Positions 1 through 9,309 of a DNA stretch of 32,754 nucleotides are shown here, piece by piece. The position numbers were made by a program, and so were the translations under genes. The notes under the pieces are model-generated. The model had not been told where the DNA came from and ran no database searches. It saw only the letters and a list, made by a program, of their open reading frames with translations. Origin of the DNA: Anaerolineae bacterium (lineage in GTDB: Bacteria > Chloroflexota > Anaerolineae > Aggregatilineales > Phototrophicaceae); the NCBI GenBank assembly GCA_012270545.1, contig JAAXID010000047.1:1-32754 (forward strand), written 5' to 3'. How positions within the stretch are numbered: position 1 is the stretch's first letter; the number at the start of each line of letters is the position of its first letter.

Positions 1-1312
1 GAAAGGCGTCCAGATGCGGGCTGCGCGAGCCGCTGCCGTAGTCATCGGCCACCACATAATAGATATCGTCCTGATTCTCGGACATCCGCTCGACATATTC
101 GTCCAAGGTATGAAACTTGCTGGGGTCATCGTCATGCGTCGTCTGGAAGAACATAAGCGGCTCCAGATCGCCCCGCTCCACGTTCTCCACCACCAGCCCC
201 TGCTTCAGATAAGCGCCGAACTCCTGAAAGATCGTCAGGTACTTGTCGCGGTCGTTCTTCGCCATCCGCTTCAGCTCGGATAGCACCCGCCGCGTGATCG
301 TCTTCTTCAAGCTCGCCATCACTCGCGTCGCCTGAATGCTCTCCCGCGTAACGCTAAGCGGCAGGTCCTCGCTATCGACCACGCCTTGCACGAAGCTCAG
401 ATACTCCGGCAGCAAATCGCGATTGTACTCTTCAATGAGCACCTTGCGCGCATACAGCTTCAAGCCCGGCTCGGCACGCGGACTGAACATGTTCCGCCCT
501 CCGCTCCCCGGCAGGAAAAGCAGCGCATAAAACTGCATGGGCACATCGGCGCGCATGTGGATATGATGGCTCGCGCCGGCGAAATTCATCGTCAGCATCT
601 TGTAGAAGCTGTCATATTCTTCGTCTTCCACTTCAGACGGTCCCCGTCGCCAGATCGCCTGCTGCTTGTTGGTCGGCTCTTCGTCATCGCCCACGTAAAT
701 CGGGAAGGCGACATAATCCGAATGCCGCCGGATGATGTCCTTGATGCGGAAGCTGCGCGTAAACTCCAGCTCGTCATCCTTGAGGTGAATCACCACCTCG
801 GTGCCGCGCAGGTCTTTGTCAGTCGTCTCCAGCGTGTAATTCGTGCCGCCGGTCGCCGACCATTTGACCGCCTCGTCCGCGGGCCGAAAGGAGCGCGAAA
901 TCACATCCACCTGCTTCGCCACCATGAAAGCCGAGTAGAAGCCAACGCCGAATTGCCCGATGATTGCAGCGGCATCATCCGGCTTGTCCGCCATCGCCTC
1001 CATGAAAGCCTTCGCGCCCGATTTCGCGATCGTGCCCAGCCCGGCGATGATCTCGTCGCGATTCATGCCGATGCCGCTGTCGCTGACCGTCAGCGTCTTC
1101 GCCTCTTCATCCAGCTCAATGTGTATCGCCAAATCGGCTTGCGCATCCAGCACATCGTCATTGGTCAGCTGCTCAAACTGCAGCCGATTCAGCGCATCCG
1201 ACGCGTTTGAAATCAACTCGCGCAGGAAGATCTCCTTCTCGGTGTACAGTGAGTGAATCAGGATATTCAGCAGCTGCTGCGTTTCCGCCTGAAAACTGAA
1301 TTGTTCGCTCAT
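1..1312 (-). CDS. htpG: Molecular chaperone HtpG (Hsp90 family), C-terminus truncated by window edge
   Basis: Minus-strand reading (absent from the ORF track because it runs off the edge): MSEQFSFQAETQQLLNILIHSLYTEKEIFLRELISNASDALNRLQFEQLT..., ...VSDSGIGMNRDEIIAGLGTIAKSGAKAF..., GQFGVGFYSAFMVA, LPLSVTRESIQ, ...IYYVVADDYGSGSRSPHLDAF. Confidence 0.97.
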   Translation of the reverse strand, partial: MSEQFSFQAETQQLLNILIHSLYTEKEIFLRELISNASDALNRLQFEQLTNDDVLDAQADLAIHIELDEEAKTLTVSDSGIGMNRDEIIAGLGTIAKSGAKAFMEAMADKPDDAAAIIGQFGVGFYSAFMVAKQVDVISRSFRPADEAVKWSATGGTNYTLETTDKDLRGTEVVIHLKDDELEFTRSFRIKDIIRRHSDYVAFPIYVGDDEEPTNKQQAIWRRGPSEVEDEEYDSFYKMLTMNFAGASHHIHMRADVPMQFYALLFLPGSGGRNMFSPRAEPGLKLYARKVLIEEYNRDLLPEYLSFVQGVVDSEDLPLSVTRESIQATRVMASLKKTITRRVLSELKRMAKNDRDKYLTIFQEFGAYLKQGLVVENVERGDLEPLMFFQTTHDDDPSKFHTLDEYVERMSENQDDIYYVVADDYGSGSRSPHLDAF

Positions 1313-1652
1313 GGTCCTTCCCGCAATACTTCAGCCCGCCGCCCCCGACATAGACGCGGCGCAACATCGTTAAACAATCGCCCTTGTTTTATCACAGCTC
1401 CGCAAGATGTAAATGAAGACCTTGCGCGCCCTAACCAGTCAGCCAAGGTTCGCCAAAGATTAGAAAGGATCCCATCGTCCCTCGCAGAAGACATGCGGCG
1501 TCAGCGTCGGATAGAGCGCTAGCAGGTGTATCAGGATCGATCGCATCCGCCCATTCTATCCCGAAGCCACAGACAAAAGCAGCTTAGCCAATATGAGCGA
1601 AACTGCTATACTCCACGCTATTGTGCCGAGAGCCAGCCGGAGTAATAAGCCA

Positions 1653-2621
1653 ATGAAAGCCGTCCAAATCATCGCCCGCGGAAAGACCGCCTTCGTCGAA
1701 GCGCCCAAGCCGAGCCTGCAGCCGGGCACCGCTATCATCAAAACCCTGCGTCTGTCCCTCTGCGGCAGCGATGTCCGTCATATCCATTACCTGCCCGCTG
1801 ACCGTTATCCCTCGCCAGTCGGGGAAACGGGCCACGAAATGGTCGGCATCGTCGAAGCCATCGATCCCGCCAACGGCAGCGTCAAAGCGGGTGATACCGT
1901 GCTCTGCCTCGCGCCCGATCACCGCGCCATGCAGGAATACTACCGTGCCCCCATCGACCGCCTGCTGCCTTTCGCCCCCGGCACCCCGCTCGAGCAGGCC
2001 GTCCAGGCGCAGCAATTCGGCACCGTGCTCTTCGCCGCCAAATCGCTGCCCGACCTGCGCGGCAAGACGGTTGCCGTCATCGGTCAGGGATCGGCGGGCC
2101 TCTGGTTCAACTTCGCCCTGCAGCGGCGCCAGGCCGCCAAGATCATCGCCATCGACCGCAAAGCTTACCGCCTCGCCTACAGCAAACGCTTCGGCGCCAC
2201 CGACACCCTTCACAACGCCGATATCGCAACCGCCGACGGCCTGCGCGCGCTCAACGGCGGAGACCTGCCCGATGTCGTGATCGAAGCGGCCGGCGAAGAA
2301 GCGTCGATCCGCCTCGCCATCGAGATCGTCCGCGACAACGGCTTCATCCTCTACTTCGGCGTCCCCCGCTTCGAGACGATGGACTTCCCCATCTTCGATT
2401 ACTTCTGGAAGTCGCTCACCACCCGCTCCAATGTCGGCACCATCAACGAGCCGAATCACGCCAGCACCCGCCAGGCCCTCCAGTGGATCAGCGATGGGAC
2501 AGTCCCCGTCGCTGACATGATCACGCATACCTTCAAGTTCGAGGATGTCTTCGAAGCCTACGAGCTGCATCGCATCCAAGACGAAGGCGCGGTCAAGATC
2601 GTGATTGACATGGAAGGGTGA
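1653..2621 (+). CDS. Zinc-type alcohol/polyol dehydrogenase (MDR superfamily)
   Basis: ORF 1593..2621; more likely start ATG 1653 (MKAVQIIARGKTAFVEAPKP). Contains LCGSDVRHIH, GHEMVGIVEAI, Rossmann VAVIGQGSAGLWFNF. Confidence 0.85.
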   Translation: MKAVQIIARGKTAFVEAPKPSLQPGTAIIKTLRLSLCGSDVRHIHYLPADRYPSPVGETGHEMVGIVEAIDPANGSVKAGDTVLCLAPDHRAMQEYYRAPIDRLLPFAPGTPLEQAVQAQQFGTVLFAAKSLPDLRGKTVAVIGQGSAGLWFNFALQRRQAAKIIAIDRKAYRLAYSKRFGATDTLHNADIATADGLRALNGGDLPDVVIEAAGEEASIRLAIEIVRDNGFILYFGVPRFETMDFPIFDYFWKSLTTRSNVGTINEPNHASTRQALQWISDGTVPVADMITHTFKFEDVFEAYELHRIQDEGAVKIVIDMEG

Positions 2622-5600
2622 TGGGCATGGCTGCGCCGGATAAAGTCTATGAACTTGTTGAAAAATTCGAAAATCGCAAGCCAGCCAATGAAACAGAATT
2701 GCGCCAACAATTCGTTGACAAGCTGTTCTCCGCATTAGGTTGGGATATTACCGATGGCGCGCAAGTCGGCTTGGAAGTCCGCGTCTATGTGGATGAAGGT
2801 GGCGAGATAAAACCCAAACGCCCCGATTATGGTTTCCGCATCGGCAGGACAACACAGTTCTTCGTCGAGACAAAACCACCGCATGTGAATCTAAGAACTG
2901 ACAGCACTCCCGCCTATCAACTTCGTCGTTATGGCTGGTCAGGCAACCTACTCGTCAGCGTATTGACCGATTTCCAGGAATTCTGCGTATACGATTGCCG
3001 CATTCAGCCCAAAAGAAGCGACCCCGCTGATATCGCACGCCTGCGCTATTGGACCTTCCAGCAATATGTCGATATTTGGGGCGACTTCGAGTCGCTATTC
3101 AGCTTTGAAGCCGTAGCCGACGGCGCGCTGCGCAACTGGCTCGAAGACGAGAGAACACGCGGCGCGACCAGCGTCGACCAAGCCTTCCTGCGCGAGATGG
3201 AAAGCTGGCGTGAACTGCTCGCGAAAGACATGGCTCTGCACAATCGCCGCCTCCGCCAGCGCGAGCTCAACCTGCTGGTCCAACGCACCATCGACCGCAT
3301 CATCTTCCTACGCATCGCCGAAGACCGCAACATCGAAAGTTACGGTCGCCTGCAGCGCGCTGCTAGCGAAGGCAAGCAAGTCTACCAAGAACTGAAGACC
3401 CTCTTCCACGAGGCCGACGACAAATACAACTCCGGCCTGTTCCACTTTGGCAGAGAGCAGCGCGGCAGCGATCCCGACCGTCAATCGCTGCACATCCGCC
3501 TCTCCAACGAAACACTGCGAGACATCATCAACAGCCTCTATTATCCCAACAGTCCCTACGAGTTTTCCGTCTTGCCCGCCGATATCCTCGGCCAAGTCTA
3601 CGAGCGCTTTCTCGGCAAAGTGATCGAACTCAGCAGCACAGGTGCAGCGCGGGTTGAAGACAAACCCGAAGTCCGCAAAGCCGGCGGCGTCTACTACACG
3701 CCCAGCTACATCGTCGACTACATCGTCGAGAACACAGTCGGAAAACTGCTGGAAGGGCTGAACCCTGACCAAGCGGCTGAATTGCGCATCCTCGATCCCG
3801 CCTGCGGCAGCGGCTCCTTCCTCGTCGGCGCCTATCAATATCTGCTGGACTGGCACCTGGATTATTACCGCGCGCAGCCGACGCAGTATCGCAACCGCCG
3901 CCGCGAAACCAGCGAAGGCATGATCCTCACCACCGCCGAAAAGCGCCGCATCCTGACCGACAACATCTACGGCGTCGACCTCGACCAAAACGCGGTGGAG
4001 GTGACTAAGCTCTCGCTGCTGCTGAAGATGCTGGAAAACGAGAACGACGCCAGCGGGCGGCAGACCCTCATGTTCGCGGCCGGCGGACGCATCCTGCCCG
4101 ACCTGAGCGGCAACATCAAATGGGGCAATTCCCTCATCGGCAGCGATTTCTACAGTGGCAAACAGATGGATATGTTTACTGACGAAGAGTTGTATAAGGT
4201 CAAGCCCTTCGATTGGGAGAGCCGCGAACAGGGCTTCGGCGATATCGTGGCGGCAGGCGGCTTCGACGCGGTGATTGGCAATCCACCTTATGTGCGCATT
4301 CAGACGATGAGAGAGACCGCTCCCGAAACTGTGTCTTACTACAAGAAGAATTACATTTCAGCGTCCAAAGGCAATTACGACATTTATGTGGTTTTCGCCG
4401 AGAGAGGTTTGCAGTTGCTCAATACGCAAGGCTTGCTGGGTTTCATTCTCCCACACAAGTTCTTTAATGCGAAATATGGTGAGCCGTTAAGAGGCTTAAT
4501 TGCAAAGGGTCAGCATCTCACGCAGGTTGTGCATTTTGGTGCGGAGCAAGTGTTCGCTGGTGCGACAACGTATACGTGTCTGTTATTTCTTCACCAATCC
4601 GGACAATTTGAATTTGAATATGTTAAGGCCCATGATTTAGAGGCTTGGGTCGCGACAAAGGCTGGCGTTGCTGGAACGATTCCATCTATTCGGGCGTCAA
4701 GCGACGAATGGAACTTTGTAGTTGGAAGGGGAGCAGATCTTTTCTACCGTTTCGCTGATCGTTATCCGAAACTCGGCGATTTAACCAATATTTTCGTCGG
4801 ATTACAAACAAGTGCAGATAAAGTCTACATAATGAATCTAGTTGAGGAAACGGAAGAAAATATTGTGCTACGGTCACAGACAGTAAATGCGACGTGTAGA
4901 TTTGAAAAAGACTTGCTTCATCCAGTAGTAAGTGGCACAGATGTAAACAGATATGCTATCTCGAAGACTCGTCAGTATATTTTGTTTCCCTATTATGTAA
5001 TTGATGAGAAAGCGACATTGATACCATTTGACGAATTAAATGACAGATTCCCTCTTACGGCGGATTACCTGTTGAAGAATCGAGAATTACTTGAGAATCG
5101 GGAAAGCGGAAAATTCAAAGATAACTCCTGGTATAGGTTTGGGCGGAGCCAGAACCTAGGAATTCAAGAAAGAATAAAACTATGTATTCCACGCCTTCTT
5201 GAAAGTCTTTATATGAGTTTCGATGAATACGGTGAGTATTTTCTTGATAATGTAGATGTTTGTGGAGTAACAATAAAGCCAGGTCATTTACAATACAGCA
5301 ATTTGTTTTTTCTGGGTTTATTGAACTCTGCACTTTTGAAATGGTATTTTCCGTTTGTAAGTGCGCCATTTCGCGGCAACTGGTTGTCAGCCAACCGACA
5401 GTTCTTGTCTCGACTCCCCATCCGCACAATCGACTTCGACGACCCAGCCGATGTCGCCCGCCACGACAAAATGGTGTCCCTCGTCAACACCATGCTCGAC
5501 CTGCACAAGCAACTTCACAATCTCGCCGGTCCCCACCGCGACATCATCCAAGCCCAAATAGAGGCGGCAGATCGGGCGATTGACGCGCTGGTCTATGAGT

Positions 5601-5647
5601 TGTATGGGCTGAGCGAGGCGGAGATTGCGCTTGTCGAGGGTGGGTGA
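2621..5647 (+). CDS. Type IIG restriction-modification enzyme (Eco57I-like; N-terminal PD-ExK nuclease, N6-adenine MTase, C-terminal TaqI-like specificity domain)
   Basis: ~1008 aa; N-terminal nuclease-like RPDYGFRIGRTTQFFVETKPP; MTase motif I LDPACGSGSFLVGAYQYLL; motif IV GNPPYVRIQ; start overlaps the stop of the upstream gene (TGATG). Confidence 0.9.
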   Translation: MGMAAPDKVYELVEKFENRKPANETELRQQFVDKLFSALGWDITDGAQVGLEVRVYVDEGGEIKPKRPDYGFRIGRTTQFFVETKPPHVNLRTDSTPAYQLRRYGWSGNLLVSVLTDFQEFCVYDCRIQPKRSDPADIARLRYWTFQQYVDIWGDFESLFSFEAVADGALRNWLEDERTRGATSVDQAFLREMESWRELLAKDMALHNRRLRQRELNLLVQRTIDRIIFLRIAEDRNIESYGRLQRAASEGKQVYQELKTLFHEADDKYNSGLFHFGREQRGSDPDRQSLHIRLSNETLRDIINSLYYPNSPYEFSVLPADILGQVYERFLGKVIELSSTGAARVEDKPEVRKAGGVYYTPSYIVDYIVENTVGKLLEGLNPDQAAELRILDPACGSGSFLVGAYQYLLDWHLDYYRAQPTQYRNRRRETSEGMILTTAEKRRILTDNIYGVDLDQNAVEVTKLSLLLKMLENENDASGRQTLMFAAGGRILPDLSGNIKWGNSLIGSDFYSGKQMDMFTDEELYKVKPFDWESREQGFGDIVAAGGFDAVIGNPPYVRIQTMRETAPETVSYYKKNYISASKGNYDIYVVFAERGLQLLNTQGLLGFILPHKFFNAKYGEPLRGLIAKGQHLTQVVHFGAEQVFAGATTYTCLLFLHQSGQFEFEYVKAHDLEAWVATKAGVAGTIPSIRASSDEWNFVVGRGADLFYRFADRYPKLGDLTNIFVGLQTSADKVYIMNLVEETEENIVLRSQTVNATCRFEKDLLHPVVSGTDVNRYAISKTRQYILFPYYVIDEKATLIPFDELNDRFPLTADYLLKNRELLENRESGKFKDNSWYRFGRSQNLGIQERIKLCIPRLLESLYMSFDEYGEYFLDNVDVCGVTIKPGHLQYSNLFFLGLLNSALLKWYFPFVSAPFRGNWLSANRQFLSRLPIRTIDFDDPADVARHDKMVSLVNTMLDLHKQLHNLAGPHRDIIQAQIEAADRAIDALVYELYGLSEAEIALVEGG

Positions 5648-5671
5648 TTCGCCACAAAGGTACTGAGGCGC

Positions 5672-5905
5672 TTAGTCCTTCTGGAATCCCATAGACGGCT
5701 TATAGGGCACTTCAAGGTGTTGGATGATGGCGAGCAGCATTTCGCGGTTCTCCATGATTAACTCGCGGTTTTCCGCCACGACTTCAGTCAAACCCAGCAC
5801 CGCGCTTTCGAAACCATCCACTTTGTCCATCAGACGGTTCTGCGCGCCGCGCAGGCTGCCATATTCTTTCTCGATCCGTTCCAGTCGAACGTCCAAGGTC
5901 GTCAT
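5672..5905 (-). CDS. Small coiled-coil hypothetical protein
   Basis: 77 aa MTTLDVRLERIEKEYGSLRGAQNRLMDKVDGFESAVLGLTEVVAENRELIMENREMLLAIIQHLEVPYKPSMGFQKD; heptad-like pattern, no competing ORF. Confidence 0.6.
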   Translation of the reverse strand: MTTLDVRLERIEKEYGSLRGAQNRLMDKVDGFESAVLGLTEVVAENRELIMENREMLLAIIQHLEVPYKPSMGFQKD

Positions 5906-5988
5906 GTATTCACAACCTCTGTCTTAGTGATGACTCCGCGCATGACCATCAGTATACAAGATAATTCGACTATGGTAAACTGCGGCCC

Positions 5989-6642
5989 ATGAACCTCATC
6001 GACTACGCCAGCATCCTCATCCGCCGCGGCTGGATCATGCTGCTGCTCGCCATCATCACCGCCGCCGGCGCCTTCGCCTTCAGCAAAACCATGGATCCGG
6101 TATACCGCGCCACCCAGAAGGTGCTCATCGTGCCCAGCCGCAGCGACTTCGGCTTAACCCAGGCCGCCAAGCAGACCCTCAACAGCCATGTGGCTTACCT
6201 CAACAGCTCGCTACGGGCCGCCGAAGTCATCGACCGCCTGCAAATGGACATGAGGCCCGAGCAGCTGCGCGCCGATGTCCGCATCGCGCCCGATCTCGAC
6301 AGCCTGATCATCCAGATCGACGCCGAGCACAAAAACCCGGCCCAAGCCGAAAGCATCGTCGCCGCTTGGGCTGAGCTGCTCGTCATCTATCGCAATGATG
6401 AAAACCAGCAAGGCCGCCGCGAAGATCGCATTGTCGCCCGCCTGCAAGACCGCCCCGTCACCACCCTCGCCCGCCCCAATCTGCGCATCAATACGCTGGT
6501 CGGCTTCATCGCCGGTTTCTTCGTCGGCGGGGTCGTCGTCTTCGTGCTGGAATACCTCGAGAGCGCCATCGTCCGCCGCCGCGAAGACCTCGAAGCCATC
6601 GGCGGAATGCCTGTGCTCGCTGCCGTGCCGCCATCGGATTAG
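5989..6642 (+). CDS. Wzz/YveK-type polysaccharide chain-length/capsular biosynthesis membrane protein
   Basis: 217 aa; N-terminal LIDYASILIRRGWIMLLLAIITAAGAFAFSKTMDPVYRATQKVLI, C-terminal TM (LVGFIAGFFVGGVVVFVLEYL), typical two-TM Wzz layout. Confidence 0.8.
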   Translation: MNLIDYASILIRRGWIMLLLAIITAAGAFAFSKTMDPVYRATQKVLIVPSRSDFGLTQAAKQTLNSHVAYLNSSLRAAEVIDRLQMDMRPEQLRADVRIAPDLDSLIIQIDAEHKNPAQAESIVAAWAELLVIYRNDENQQGRREDRIVARLQDRPVTTLARPNLRINTLVGFIAGFFVGGVVVFVLEYLESAIVRRREDLEAIGGMPVLAAVPPSD

Positions 6643-6662
6643 CCTTCCCGCCCGGAGCAACA

Positions 6663-8355
6663 ATGAATATGTCTGCCCCCCCCCCCGACTGAAATTAATG
6701 CTAAATCCAGTTTAGACGCCAGTCACCAGAACACTCTCTACTATGGCGACTGCCTCACCATCATGCGGGAGAAGATGTCGCCCCAAAGCGTCGACCTCGT
6801 CTACCTCGATCCCCCGTTCAATTCCAAGCGTGATTACAACAGCATCTACAAAGACCACACGGGGCGCCCCTTGCCCGATCAGGTCGAAGCCTACACCGAC
6901 ACCTGGTTCCTCGATAACGAGCGGATGCGGACGATCAAAGCGCTGCCCAAGCTGCTGCGCGAGCACGGCGTCGGCGGGCATGAAGCCGATTTTCTGGCCG
7001 GCTTCATCAGCGGGCTGGTCAACGTCCAGGCGGATATGGCGGCGTATTTGGCATACATGACTGAGCGGCTACTGTGGATTAAGTGGACGATGAAGCCAAC
7101 AGCGTCGATATATCTACACTGCGACCCGACAGCAAGCCATTACTTGAAAGTGGTGTTGGATGTGGTGTTTGGGCGGAAGAATTTTCGGAATGAGATTGTG
7201 TGGGAGCGAATAAACTCAAAGGGTAATACATACATCAATCTAGCAAACAATCACGATGTAATTCTCCGCTACTCTAAATCCTCAAAGGCAACTTGGAATC
7301 CGCAATATAGGCCATATTCGCAAGAACAGATTGAACGGCTATACAAATATATTGAAGAGGGTACGGGGAAGCGATACAAATTAGGAGACTTAACGAACCC
7401 CAATAGAAATCGCCCTAATCTAACATACGAATTCCTTGGGATAACTCGCGTTTGGCGTTGGTCAAAAGAGCGAATGCAAAAGGCATATGAAGAAGGCATT
7501 GTAATTCAGAGGAAACCTGGCAATGTTCCTGTACAAAAGAACTACTTAGAGGATGCAAAAGGTAATCCCCTGAGTGACGTTTGGACAGATATAAATTCCT
7601 TAAGATCGAGTTCAAAAGAACGTCTTGATTACGCCACGCAAAAACCAGTCGCTCTGCTCGACCGCATCATCCGCGCTAGCAGCAACCCCGGCGATGTCGT
7701 TTTCGACCCCTTCTGCGGCTGCGCGACAACCATCGAAGCCGCCAGCAACCTCGGCCGCAACTGGATCGGCATCGACATCACCATCCACGCCATCCGCCGT
7801 GTAGCACGCCGCCGCTTGGGCGAGCGCCTGCACCTCATCGACGGCGAGGATTATGTCATCGACGGCGTGCCGAAAAACTGGGAAGGCGCGTTTGAGCTGT
7901 GGAAGCAGGACCCCTACCAATTCCAAAAATGGTGCGTCGAGCTGGTAGAGGGATTCGTGAACGTCAAGAAAACGGCGGACGATGGCATTGACGGGCGCAT
8001 CTATTTCGACATGCCGGGCGTCAAGGTCTTTCAGAGCATGGCGCTGGAGGTCAAAGGCGGGCAGAATGTCGGTCCTGCCGATGTGGGTTACCTGAACAGC
8101 GTATTGCAATATGAAAATGTGCAGCTGGCGGGGCTGATTACGCTCCATCAACCGGGCAATCAGCAAACCAAAAACTTCAAGCAGAAAATGGCGTTGGCCG
8201 GCGACTTGGAGATTGCGGGCAGATTGTACCCGCGCATGCAAATGCTGACGGTGGACGAAATCCTAAATGGCGCGAAGTTCAATATGCCCAGCCCAGCCGG
8301 GCGGACGGGCACGGGTTATGAGCGCGATCTGTTTAACCCGCCGCAAAAGCTGTAG
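6663..8355 (+). CDS. Beta-class site-specific DNA methyltransferase fused to C-terminal Mrr-like endonuclease domain; N-terminus frameshifted as sequenced (C11 tract)
   Basis: ORF 6763..8355 has VDLVYLDPPFNSKRDYN (motif IV), DPFCGCATTIEAASNLGRNWIGIDI (motif I) and C-terminal TADDGIDGRIYF...ALEVKGGQ (D-ExK, Mrr_cat-like). Conserved NTLYYGDCLTIM lies upstream of the called ATG in the same frame; the SD-preceded ATG at 6663 is 1 nt out of frame. Confidence 0.85.
6676..6686 (+). repeat. Poly-C homopolymer (C11) near the 5' end of the MTase-nuclease gene
   Basis: Direct reading: ATGAATATGTCTG-CCCCCCCCCCC-GACTGAAATT. C11 leads to a TGA after GAC; C10 would join the main ORF. Confidence 0.9.
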
Positions 8356-8358
8356 CTT

Positions 8359-9309
8359 TCAATCGGACTCGGCCAAAATATCTGCCAACACCCCGCTGTC
8401 GATATTCCCGCCCGATACCACGCAGACGACCTTCCCGCCGCCCGCCAGGCCAGCCAGCGCCGCCGCCACGGGCGCCGCCCCCGCGCCCTCGGCGATGACC
8501 CGCCCCCGCTCGGCCAGCAGCCGAATCGCCGCCCGCGTCTCGTCCAGCGACACCACCAGCGAGCCATCCAGGAGTTCCCGCGCCAGCGGCCAGATCTCCG
8601 GCAGCACGCTCTTCCCGCCGATGCCATCGACGAAGCTCGGCTCATAGTCGACCTCGACCGGTTCACCCGCCCGCAGCGAAGCGGCCAGCGGCGCCGCCGT
8701 TTCCACCTCAACCGCGTATATGCGCGTCTCCGGCTTCAACGCTCGCAGCGCCGAGGCGATGCCACAGCTCAGCCCACCCCCGCCATACGGGATCGCCACC
8801 GCATCGACATTCGGCAGGTCCTCCAGGATCTCCAGCCCAATCGTGCCATTGCCCGCCATGACGTCGGCATTGTTCACCGGGTGGATAAACAGCCCGTCCA
8901 GCCCCTCGTACTCGCCGGTGACGATCACAGCCCACCAGCGCTCGAAGGGGACCTTGATGACACGCGCGCCCAAGCGCTCAATTGCCGCCAGTTTCGTCGC
9001 CGGCGCATGATCGGGCACGACCACGCTGCAAGGCAGGCCCAGCCGCCGCGCATTCCAGGCGACGCCTTGCGCCATATTGCCCGCGCTCGCCGTGTAAACG
9101 CCCTTCGCCAGCGCCTCCCGCCCCGCCCGAGCCAGCGCATTACCCGCCCCGCGCAGCTTGAAGGAGCCGATTGGCTGCAAGTTCTCCAACTTGAGGCTGA
9201 TCTCGGCCCGCTCGTCATCGACCGGCAGACGCATCAGCGGCGTCCGCACTGCGGCATCGGCGAGGCGCAGCCGTTCCGCGGCCGTCTGAATCGCTTCGAG
9301 GGGAATCAC
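8359..9309 (-). CDS. PLP-dependent threonine/serine dehydratase family protein
   Basis: 316 aa; KLENLQPIGSFKLRGAGNAL (PLP lysine motif), SAGNMAQGVAWNARRLG, PYGGGGLSCGIASAL. Confidence 0.9.
   Translation of the reverse strand: MIPLEAIQTAAERLRLADAAVRTPLMRLPVDDERAEISLKLENLQPIGSFKLRGAGNALARAGREALAKGVYTASAGNMAQGVAWNARRLGLPCSVVVPDHAPATKLAAIERLGARVIKVPFERWWAVIVTGEYEGLDGLFIHPVNNADVMAGNGTIGLEILEDLPNVDAVAIPYGGGGLSCGIASALRALKPETRIYAVEVETAAPLAASLRAGEPVEVDYEPSFVDGIGGKSVLPEIWPLARELLDGSLVVSLDETRAAIRLLAERGRVIAEGAGAAPVAAALAGLAGGGKVVCVVSGGNIDSGVLADILAESD

Noticed and set aside
386-1210. 274-aa plus-strand ORF
   Set aside because: Antisense to htpG, which is unambiguous on the minus strand.
1584-2735. 383-aa minus-strand ORF
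   Set aside because: Antisense to the zinc-type dehydrogenase with clear motifs; spurious long ORF due to high GC.
3308-3988. 226-aa minus-strand ORF
   Set aside because: Antisense to the type IIG MTase domain; no recognisable domain.
7612-8241. 209-aa minus-strand ORF
   Set aside because: Antisense to the MTase/nuclease fusion; compositional artefact.
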